59,226 bases of DNA, taken from NCBI GenBank assembly GCA_947374315.1, contig CANCBK010000003.1, positions 1-59,226 of the forward strand, written 5' to 3'. How positions within the stretch are numbered: the first letter of the stretch is position 1; the number at the start of each line of letters is the position of its first letter. The stretch comes from Burkholderiaceae bacterium. GTDB taxonomy: Bacteria; Pseudomonadota; Gammaproteobacteria; Burkholderiales; Burkholderiaceae. Below, piece after piece: positions 52,473 to 59,226 of the stretch. Below the pieces are notes generated by a model. It made no database searches. It was not told where the DNA came from and saw nothing but the letters and a program-made list of their open reading frames with translations. Position numbers and translations under genes: made by a program.

Positions 52473-54266
52473 TTAATTCAAAGGCCTTTCTTTTTTGGTT
52501 TCAGACACTGGAATCACCCTGCCGCCTAAAACTGTAGCTATTACGGGTACATCTTTAATCTTCATCGAAGGAACAGTTTGAGGATCATCGCCTAGCACAG
52601 CAAAGTCTGCATACTTACCAGCTTCAATTGTTCCAACTTTATCTTCGATTCCAACGGTATAAGCCGCATTGATGGTAACCATCTTCATGGCATCAGCAAC
52701 AGACACCGCCTCTGCAGGCGCTAGTTTTTTATTGCCAGTGTATGCACCTAAGCGATTCACTACAGACCAAACCTCAGTCAAGGGCATCGGTGGCGCCACT
52801 GGATTATCCGAATGCAAGGAAACGATGATTCCCTCTTTGTTTAAATAACCTACACGAGTTGCGGATGAGGCACGATCAACCCCTAAATCTTTAGCCTGAA
52901 TGCCAGCTCGGGTATAAAAATAAGCTGGGTTCACGCTGGCAACGGCACCTAAGGCCTTAACCTTCAAAACCATCGCTGTAGTCGGTAGCCCAAAATGCTG
53001 CAGGGTAAAGCGATGATCAAAGCGAGGCTTACTATCCTGTAGTAACTGCAAAGCATTCAAGGTATTTTGGTTTCCCCCGGTGCCATTGCTATGCACATGA
53101 ATCTGGAAACTTGCATCCCACCAAGGCTTCATGGCCTTATAAAATTCTTGTGGTGAGCTATAGAAAATAACGCCTTGATGGCCATCGGTATAACCAGGGT
53201 TATCGACTTTCATGGTATTTGCTAAGTAAGCATCGTCGCCAATAAACTTTACCCCATGAAACATCAATCTGTCGGTATTGAGTTTTTGAAGTGCTTTTAC
53301 TTCTTCAACCGCTTGATCGCCATACTTTGCAACAAAGCTGTCCGATAAGGCAACAGGAGAAATACGTAAAGACGTCGCTTTAGAAGAGGTAGCCGCCTGC
53401 ATTGCCTCAGTCTCTAAAGCGATGTTGATGGCGCCAAAGGCCATATCACTTACGCTCGTAATACCATTTTGTTGAGCCAAATCATTTGAATACAACATCG
53501 CTCTAGGAATCTTGGCTGGCGAGATCAAATCCTTCCCAGCCACACTCATGATGTACTCCGATGCCGATGCGCCCAAAAACTGTCCATTAGGATTACCGGC
53601 CTGATCAATGCCAACACCAATAATATTTTTTACTGCATCTCCAGTAATTTTGTACCTGGCAATTGCGGCGGAGTTTAGGAACATATTATGTTCTGAGTTA
53701 TCCCAAACAATGATTGGGCGGGTATTTGAGGCCTCATCCAATAGCTGACGATCTGGTACTTTTCCCATTGCAGCAATGTCATATCCCCAAGTAAGTAATA
53801 CCTCCGACGGATCTTTAAGCTGCGCAGAATATTTTTTCAACTGATCAATTGCCGCCGTCAGATTGGGGACCCCAGGGAAAGCTGGGCCCCAAGGGTTTGG
53901 CAACGGCTGATAAGTTAATGGCAAACTGGTTTGCGTAATGCCGCCCAGTAGCGGGTGGCCATGAGCCTCAACAAATCCAGGATACAGAACCTTGTCGGCA
54001 AATTGACGATCAATTTGAGTTGGAAACTTATCCGTCCAAGGCTTTAAATCCTCTAAAGAGCCAACGGAAAGAATTTTTCCATCCGAGACCGCAACTGCGG
54101 TGGCGGTTGGCAAAGATGGATCCATTGTCACAATTTTTTTAGCAATAAACACTGTAATTTTTTTAGGGATCTCCATGGGCGGGGGATCAAGCAACTGGGT
54201 TGCCTGTGATTGCAGGGTAAATAGACCCAGGGCCAAACTGCCAAGTAAGTTATGGTTACGCTTCAT
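52473..54266 (-). CDS. exported amidohydrolase, YtcJ type (2), with altered metal motif
   Basis: 597 residues with a signal peptide (about 1-22, ending QSQATQ). GFVEAHGHPLLGG (HxH), FTLQHFGL and VSLHSDNPVAPPMPL follow the amidohydrolase-3 pattern, but the usual H-x-x-G-D block reads IHVHSNGTGGNQNTL, with Thr in place of the Asp. This may change metal use or specificity. It is a divergent second copy of the 49286 gene in the same locus, separated from the Ntn gene by 86 bases. No clear ribosome site precedes the ATG. Confidence 0.88.
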   Translation of the reverse strand: MKRNHNLLGSLALGLFTLQSQATQLLDPPPMEIPKKITVFIAKKIVTMDPSLPTATAVAVSDGKILSVGSLEDLKPWTDKFPTQIDRQFADKVLYPGFVEAHGHPLLGGITQTSLPLTYQPLPNPWGPAFPGVPNLTAAIDQLKKYSAQLKDPSEVLLTWGYDIAAMGKVPDRQLLDEASNTRPIIVWDNSEHNMFLNSAAIARYKITGDAVKNIIGVGIDQAGNPNGQFLGASASEYIMSVAGKDLISPAKIPRAMLYSNDLAQQNGITSVSDMAFGAINIALETEAMQAATSSKATSLRISPVALSDSFVAKYGDQAVEEVKALQKLNTDRLMFHGVKFIGDDAYLANTMKVDNPGYTDGHQGVIFYSSPQEFYKAMKPWWDASFQIHVHSNGTGGNQNTLNALQLLQDSKPRFDHRFTLQHFGLPTTAMVLKVKALGAVASVNPAYFYTRAGIQAKDLGVDRASSATRVGYLNKEGIIVSLHSDNPVAPPMPLTEVWSVVNRLGAYTGNKKLAPAEAVSVADAMKMVTINAAYTVGIEDKVGTIEAGKYADFAVLGDDPQTVPSMKIKDVPVIATVLGGRVIPVSETKKERPLN

Positions 54267-54296
54267 AGTTTTTTCGCTGTAAAAAATGGGCTGAAA

Positions 54297-55151
54297 TTAT
54301 TTAAGAATCACCACAGTTGCTGTAGCTCGCGCTCCCCAACCAGATGGTCCACCGGGGGTATTGCTCATGTAATACATCGGACCCGCACCAAGGGAGATAG
54401 GCACGCCATCAAAGACTAATAATTTAGATACCCCAGCATAGAGGGGGTTTGAAGTGCGGTGCGCATCATAGTTGTATTGTGCTTCCATATTGACCGTATA
54501 TGACCAAGCATCCTTAGTTGTATAAACAACAAAGGGTTGACCATATAAATTATTTTGCGTGCCAAAAGTAGGATTGCCACCCATATTCCAAGACTGATAG
54601 CCGAGTAAGCCATAGGTCCAAGGACCATCACGGTTAAGCACTACACCAGTGACACCGGCGCCAGTTTGCTGTGAACCAAACCTTCCGCTATTACCGGATG
54701 GTGATTGCGCGTAAGGACCAATACCCCAAATCCAAGAAGAGTTGGTATTGGGCGCATAAAAAGATTCGAGCGTTACGCTGGCAATGCCATACCCAGAAAA
54801 TGGCTGACCTGCAGCATTTTGAACGCTGACTTCTCTAACCCCAGCGACGATTGGTCGAACGATAAAAGTATCCCCACCACCCAGATTAAACGGAGCTACT
54901 GGTTGAAATAGCAGGGTTTGCTCTGAACCGCCTTGATTTTTACCCAAGCCACGACTGAACTCATACTGAAATGGTACGGAGATCATATCGGCAATCGGGT
55001 TTGCTAATTTCTTGGCAATATCTACTGAATCCACCGCAGTCTTTTCAGTAGATGCACTTGCAGTGCGAGCACCAATTTCTTGGGCAAAGGACGAGCCTGA
55101 AAAGGCGGCTGCAAATAATGCAACTGCAATGATTTTAAAAGTTGTTTTCAT
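54297..55151 (-). CDS. predicted outer membrane protein (neuromedin U / MetA-like barrel family)
   Basis: 284 residues, signal peptide about 1-23 (SSFAQ). KLANPIADMISVPFQYEFSRG, LLFQPVAPFNLGGGDTFIVRP and GIGPYAQSPSGN are the pattern of proteins misnamed neuromedin U or transporter, a beta-barrel family related to phenol-degradation MetA. The C-terminus ends VVILK, not Phe. It may form a pore for an aromatic or amide substrate. It starts 18 bases after the next barrel gene stop (55170), so the two are likely co-transcribed. Confidence 0.78.
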   Translation of the reverse strand: MKTTFKIIAVALFAAAFSGSSFAQEIGARTASASTEKTAVDSVDIAKKLANPIADMISVPFQYEFSRGLGKNQGGSEQTLLFQPVAPFNLGGGDTFIVRPIVAGVREVSVQNAAGQPFSGYGIASVTLESFYAPNTNSSWIWGIGPYAQSPSGNSGRFGSQQTGAGVTGVVLNRDGPWTYGLLGYQSWNMGGNPTFGTQNNLYGQPFVVYTTKDAWSYTVNMEAQYNYDAHRTSNPLYAGVSKLLVFDGVPISLGAGPMYYMSNTPGGPSGWGARATATVVILK

Positions 55152-55169
55152 GAAAGGCTTTGAGGGAGC

Positions 55170-55943
55170 TTAAAACTTAAAGGTGACGGCAAGTTGCGGA
55201 CCTTGCATAGTGGTTTTTTGCAGTACGCCACCATCTTTCATGTCGTAGTAAAGGGCACGGTATGTGAGTGATACATCAATGAATTGGTTGAATGTTTTAC
55301 CAACCCCTAGCATCACCTGCCAAGTTAAGTTGGTAGTACCGCCACCACTACCGATATCCCCATAGAAGGGTACATACCAGGTAGAGTCAGCAATGCGATA
55401 GCGACCCTTCGCACCAACAATTGGATCAACAGTAGAGCTTGTCTTAGAGGCGGTTCCAACCCCAGCTACATTTAATGTTGCAGTAGCGGAGATCCCACGA
55501 GCGCCAAGCAATGCATCCACATAGGCATCCTTAGTGTTAGCAATCGTATAAGTAGCTGCCCCCGTTAAGACCGACTGCTGAAGGGTGACCTTATCGCCCA
55601 GTGTTGCGCTGCCCCCTTGCAATGGAATAGAGCCTGATTTTTGCAGTGTCGCAGAAACCACATCACCCATGACACCCCAATTTCCGCGATGCGCTTCACC
55701 GGCTATCATCCCGCCTGATTTGAGATTGCTTATGACATTGCTCGAGCTATAGTCAGCAGATTTAGCAAGGCCGTTATCAAGACCAAGAGTGCCTTTGATT
55801 CCAGGGGCCCACAAATAAGGCGTCACCTCAAATCGCCATGCGTCAGAAATCGCCGGAATCGGAGTGGAATCTTCGGCAGCATGGGCAAACCCCATGAACA
55901 ATGCGAATACTGAAAACACAATGGCAAACAGGTTATTTTTCAT
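55170..55943 (-). CDS. outer membrane beta-barrel protein
   Basis: 257 residues with a signal peptide (about 1-22, ending AHAAE). It begins WRFEVTPYLWAPGIKGTLGLDNG and ends QLAVTFKF, with the terminal Phe and alternating aromatic strands expected of an outer membrane barrel. Similar proteins are annotated only as hypothetical outer membrane proteins. Co-directional with the 54297 gene. Confidence 0.8.
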   Translation of the reverse strand: MKNNLFAIVFSVFALFMGFAHAAEDSTPIPAISDAWRFEVTPYLWAPGIKGTLGLDNGLAKSADYSSSNVISNLKSGGMIAGEAHRGNWGVMGDVVSATLQKSGSIPLQGGSATLGDKVTLQQSVLTGAATYTIANTKDAYVDALLGARGISATATLNVAGVGTASKTSSTVDPIVGAKGRYRIADSTWYVPFYGDIGSGGGTTNLTWQVMLGVGKTFNQFIDVSLTYRALYYDMKDGGVLQKTTMQGPQLAVTFKF

Positions 55944-56042
55944 AAGATAAGTAGGGTACTTGAGGTATTTATAGAATTTATTATTTTATCGGGTTTTGAA
56001 TCAGCCTCCATATTTGATTTGGAGGCTGATTACTCTACCGCT

Positions 56043-57356
56043 TTAACTAGCTAGGGTTGCCGCCAACTGGCAATTATTCATAGCGGGTTTACCCGCTAAA
56101 CGATCTTTAATCCAATCGCGATAGAGAGGTGCTGAGGTGCCCGGAGTTGTGAAGTGGGTTTGCTCTCCAGGGAGTTGGACACGATCTACATTGCCGCCCA
56201 ATTGACACATTTGCTCTTGATAGAGTTTCCCCATAATTGGAGGATTGGTCACATCTTTAGTTCCCCAATAAATGACTACTGGAGCAACAGGCTTAACCGG
56301 AGCAACACTCCCCTTAAGGATGGTACTAACCCATTCCAACTCATTGGTGCGCTGAGTCTTTAATAGACTCTTGTATTGATCTCCATAGCCATAGCTCACA
56401 GTATCGGCAGCGGGATGCATGCATTTATTGCCAAAAACCTCTTGAACTATCTTGGCACCCTCTTCTGTATAGAGATCGGTTAGCTTTAATTTGGGATTAG
56501 CGGCCTGCAGACCCCACATCGCCATACTGAAATGAGAAAAATCAAACACGGTTTCAGAGAACATATTTAAAAAGCCATCCATCACCTTCTGGGCTCCGAC
56601 TTCATCAGTCGGCGCACCAGGTACCATCGCAGCATTGTCATACGGTGCCAATGCAATCACCCCCATCAATTCAAGGCTATCTGCAGCAGTGCCTTTCTGA
56701 GAGAGATATTCAGGCAAGCTTGCAACAGCAATGGCAGCGCCACCACCTTCTGACCAACCATAAAGGAAGGTCTTCTTGCCGGCACCCGTTTCTTTCATGG
56801 AGCTAGCCGCTCTTGCTGAGTTGAATAAATCCTTCCCATTGGTATTCGCCAAAGAATATTGATGTTTACCGCCGCCGCCCAGGCCTTGGTAATCCGTTGC
56901 AGCCACTACATACCCTTGGGCAATAAATTCCTCAATACTGGGGATGCCATAGTCTGTCCAAGAATTACCGCCCACCAAAAAGTACTCATTGAGTGGAACT
57001 ACAGGATCTAGCATTTGAGAAGGGCCGCAGTTCTGCGCCGTACCGGTTGTGCCATGGGCCCACGCAATAATAGGCCTACCTTCAGCAGGTGCCTGCCCAA
57101 TGGGGGCCACCACCAATCCAGTTGAAATGGTTTTTCGACCCTCAATATCAGAAGAGATATAGGCAATCTTCCATGCTTGAGCACCTTTAATCGATGTGTT
57201 TATTTTCTCTTGTTTAATCACTTGCCCCAACTTACCAGTGGGAGTCATTTTTACAACCTCTTGATAAAACGCTGGCACAGGTGGATCAGCATAAACAACC
57301 GAAGATATGGCACCAAGAGCAGCGCCAAACATCAAAATGGGAAGTAATTTTTTCAT
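56043..57356 (-). CDS. exported lipase family alpha/beta hydrolase
   Basis: 437 residues from the ATG at 57356 with GAG five bases upstream; a start 12 bases earlier is possible. Signal peptide about 1-24 (VVYAD). The oxyanion block IAWAHGTTGTAQNCGPS, the nucleophile elbow FLYGWSEGGGAAIA (G-x-S-x-G) and the acid/His region YWGTKDVTNPP and GEQTHFTTPG match the secretory lipase (LIP) family. It would cleave esters in the periplasm or outside. The gap 57357-57553 holds the divergent promoters and nothing else I can name. Confidence 0.88.
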   Translation of the reverse strand: MKKLLPILMFGAALGAISSVVYADPPVPAFYQEVVKMTPTGKLGQVIKQEKINTSIKGAQAWKIAYISSDIEGRKTISTGLVVAPIGQAPAEGRPIIAWAHGTTGTAQNCGPSQMLDPVVPLNEYFLVGGNSWTDYGIPSIEEFIAQGYVVAATDYQGLGGGGKHQYSLANTNGKDLFNSARAASSMKETGAGKKTFLYGWSEGGGAAIAVASLPEYLSQKGTAADSLELMGVIALAPYDNAAMVPGAPTDEVGAQKVMDGFLNMFSETVFDFSHFSMAMWGLQAANPKLKLTDLYTEEGAKIVQEVFGNKCMHPAADTVSYGYGDQYKSLLKTQRTNELEWVSTILKGSVAPVKPVAPVVIYWGTKDVTNPPIMGKLYQEQMCQLGGNVDRVQLPGEQTHFTTPGTSAPLYRDWIKDRLAGKPAMNNCQLAATLAS

Positions 57357-57553
57357 AAAATCTCGCATATATAAATTTGCATTAACACCGGAAACTCTGA
57401 TGATATATAAAACTAAATAGTTTCCAGTTAAGCGGCGAATGTCACTGAATACACCCTCTCAGCGCCCGAAGTTGGGACTAAAGGAGAAAGGTCAAAAAAC
57501 TATTACACTGAAACACAAGAGGTTCAATAAAACCAAACTGGAGACAATAAAAA

Positions 57554-59017
57554 ATGAGTAATTCATCCAACCCAACTTCAAACCGACCAAGACGTCAATT
57601 TCTCCAAAAAACCAGCGTTTCCACGCTGGCACTCTTATTCCCCACATTACATTCCTTTGCTGCAAGTGACTTCACGGGCGAATTAGCAGCCTATATGGCA
57701 TCGGCACGCGACAGACAGCTACCTCCCGCTACCTTAATAGATGCCAAGTTTCGTATTCTTGATACGGTAGCCGCAATGATTTCAGGCTCGAAGTTGTTGC
57801 CCGGTGAAATGGCTATCCGCTTTGCACACACTCAAGGTGGCACACCCCAGTCTTCGATCTTTGCAAGCAATATTAAAACTACGGCCATTAATGCAGCAAT
57901 GATCAATGCAATGTTGGCCCATTCCGATGAATCAGATGATTTTGAGCCGGTAACAAAAGCGCACCCTGGATCCGCAACGGTACCGGCAGCTTTTGCATTT
58001 GCACAAAAGGAACATCGCTCAGGCAATGACTTCATACGTGGGGTTGCCCTTGGCTATGACGTCGGCTGCAGATTCTTAATGGCCCTTGGACCTGATCATG
58101 TCAGAGGAACCCATCGTGGAGCAGAAGCTTATAACGCGACTATGGGCGCCATGGCTTCCGCCGCATCCCTCGCCCACTTAAATGAACAACAAATGCGGTA
58201 TGCGATCTCATATGCCGCCCAACAAGTATCAGGGCTTTGGAGTTGGGTTGATGATCGCGATCATGTTGAAAAGTCATTTGACTTTAGTGGCATGGGCGCT
58301 AGAAATGGCGCAACCGCGGTTGCAATGGTGCAACAAGGTCTGACCGGGGTAAACAATGTACTAGATGGCAGGCACAATCTTATTTCAGCGTTATCCACAC
58401 AGCCCAACCCCCAGGCCCTAGTTACCGATCTTGGCTCTCGGTTTTACATCTCCGAATCCAGCATTAAAACCTTTCCTGTTGGCTACCCAAATCAGGCGCC
58501 TTTAGATGCCTTCCTAAAACTCTATCGCGCAAATAACATCACCCCCGGCGATGTTCAAAAAATTGTAGTACGACTTCCTGAGGATGCTATTGGCATTGTT
58601 GGTAACAGCCCGATGCCGGATGTCAATTGTCCGTACCTGATTGCGACTGCATTGATTGAGGGAAAAATTTCTTTCGCGCACTCCCATTCCCAGGAACATA
58701 TGCTAGATCAACAGGTGCGCGAGCAAATGAAAAAGGTTACCGTAGTAGGAGATCCAGCACTCAACGATCCTCTCGCTCCTCGCGGAGGCATTGTCGAAAT
58801 TTATTTAAACAATGGATCCGTACTCAAAGAACATACGCGCTTCCCGCCGGGTACAAAAGAAAATCCCTTGACCGTTGAAATTATGAGTACAAAAGCACGT
58901 GATTTAATGAGTCCAGTTCTAGGCTCAAAGAAAACGGAAATGGTAATTCAACAAATTCTTGAGCTGGAAAAGATGCGGGATATGAACCAATTGGTCTCGC
59001 TGCTAGTGTTAAATTAA
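57554..59017 (+). CDS. MmgE/PrpD family protein with a Tat signal
   Basis: 487 residues. The N-terminus has PRRQFLQKTSVSTLALLFP, a twin-arginine export signal (Arg13-Arg14), ahead of an MmgE/PrpD fold with ILDTVAAMISGSKL, AMINAMLAHSDESDDFEPV, HPGSATVPAAFAFA and GYDVGCRFLMALG. Relatives are cytosolic dehydratases and decarboxylases (2-methylcitrate dehydratase, iminodisuccinate epimerase, aconitate decarboxylase). Export to the periplasm would be unusual. GGAGA lies about ten bases before the ATG. No methylcitrate genes are near; an IS element begins 39 bases downstream. Confidence 0.88.
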   Translation: MSNSSNPTSNRPRRQFLQKTSVSTLALLFPTLHSFAASDFTGELAAYMASARDRQLPPATLIDAKFRILDTVAAMISGSKLLPGEMAIRFAHTQGGTPQSSIFASNIKTTAINAAMINAMLAHSDESDDFEPVTKAHPGSATVPAAFAFAQKEHRSGNDFIRGVALGYDVGCRFLMALGPDHVRGTHRGAEAYNATMGAMASAASLAHLNEQQMRYAISYAAQQVSGLWSWVDDRDHVEKSFDFSGMGARNGATAVAMVQQGLTGVNNVLDGRHNLISALSTQPNPQALVTDLGSRFYISESSIKTFPVGYPNQAPLDAFLKLYRANNITPGDVQKIVVRLPEDAIGIVGNSPMPDVNCPYLIATALIEGKISFAHSHSQEHMLDQQVREQMKKVTVVGDPALNDPLAPRGGIVEIYLNNGSVLKEHTRFPPGTKENPLTVEIMSTKARDLMSPVLGSKKTEMVIQQILELEKMRDMNQLVSLLVLN

Positions 59018-59056
59018 TTAACGCGATTTCTGAACAAAGAAAAACCACCTTCATAG

Positions 59057-59226
59057 TGAACTGACCCCCAAAAGTTAGACACCAAGTCCAACCAAGGGGG
59101 TTTTGTTTTATGAGCAAGTACAGTACGCAGTTCAAGTTAAAAGTTGTTAAAGATTATCTCAATCTGGGTGGTAAAAAACGTGTTGCCACGCTTTATGGCA
59201 TCGATCCAGTTGATGTTCTCAAGTGG
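59057..59226 (+). mobile_element. left end of an IS3-family insertion sequence (truncated by window edge)
   Basis: TGAACTGACCCCCAAAAGT at 59057 is the terminal inverted repeat type seen in IS3-family (IS150-group) elements, starting with TG. A transposase orfA begins 53 bases inside. The right end and target duplication are outside the window. Confidence 0.85.
59110..59226 (+). CDS. IS3-family transposase OrfA, partial
   Basis: 39 codons open to the window edge, beginning MSKYSTQFKLKVVKDYLNLG and KKRVATLYGIDPVDVLKW. This is the N-terminal helix-turn-helix (HTH_28/InsE-like) of OrfA, which with OrfB makes the OrfAB transposase by frameshifting. The rest lies outside the window, so intactness cannot be judged. 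Confidence 0.88.
   Translation, partial: MSKYSTQFKLKVVKDYLNLGGKKRVATLYGIDPVDVLKW

Noticed and set aside
1..59226. CRISPR array, tRNA, rRNA or prophage
   Set aside because: No regular repeats, no cloverleaf-like or rRNA sequence and no phage structural genes were recognised.

Overview
The window looks like a chromosomal piece of a freshwater betaproteobacterium of the Burkholderiaceae, most likely Polynucleobacter or a close relative. This is inferred from moderate base composition, very tight gene packing, many Bug and TAXI solute-binding proteins, a complete cbb3 oxidase set beside an FNR-type regulator, a complete Ccm cytochrome c maturation set, and an Fe-S (FeS-BCP) photolyase. I could run no search, so genus is an inference. 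I see no rRNA, tRNA, CRISPR array or prophage. The only clear mobile DNA is the left end of an IS3-type element at the right edge.

Layout. 1-3.7 kb: end of a LigB/DODA-type dioxygenase, two small proteins, a site-2 protease, a cytochrome c-prime/cytochrome b561 pair and an MFS exporter. 3.7-11 kb: a catabolic locus for an unidentified organic acid (3-hydroxyacyl-CoA-type dehydrogenase, D-2-hydroxyacid dehydrogenase, DapA-type aldolase/dehydratase, TAXI-TRAP binding protein and fused permease, enolase-superfamily dehydratase). 11.2-16.1 kb: M23 peptidase, UspA, DUF2177, SulP transporter, COG2836 membrane protein. 16.2-26.2 kb: fnr and a complete cbb3 oxidase region (ccoNOQPG, a short ccoH-like gene, ccoS, ccoI) with a well-placed FNR promoter before ccoN and an MFS gene joined to ccoI. 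26.2-30.2 kb: 2OG-Fe dioxygenase, Bug protein, an unusual membrane-tethered TAXI protein, SDR. 30.2-37.0 kb: ccmABCDEFGHI in one overlapping operon. 37.0-40.5 kb: decayed Bug pseudogene, metallo-beta-lactamase-fold hydrolase, quinone oxidoreductase, small proteins. 40.5-46.2 kb: an Fe-S photolyase with a set of mostly uncharacterised conserved families (DUF3833, chalcone-isomerase-like, DCC, TIGR03643, SDR, DUF2237, DUF2256, HDAC-like). 46.2-49.2 kb: SYLF lipoprotein, K+ channel-like protein, eRF1-like protein, DUF1488, spermidine-synthase-like protein. 49.2-59.0 kb: a run of exported hydrolases and outer-membrane proteins (two YtcJ-type amidohydrolases, an Ntn amide hydrolase, two beta-barrel proteins, a lipase) and a Tat-signal MmgE/PrpD protein, ending at the IS element.

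How the parts fit. The Ccm proteins attach haem to CcoO, CcoP and cytochrome c-prime; CcoI supplies copper and CcoG/CcoS assist assembly; FNR probably turns on ccoN when oxygen falls. The 3.7-11 kb genes read as uptake, dehydration, aldol cleavage and reduction of an acid substrate. The most interesting poorly described unit is the photolyase-associated cluster; the exported hydrolase locus is second.
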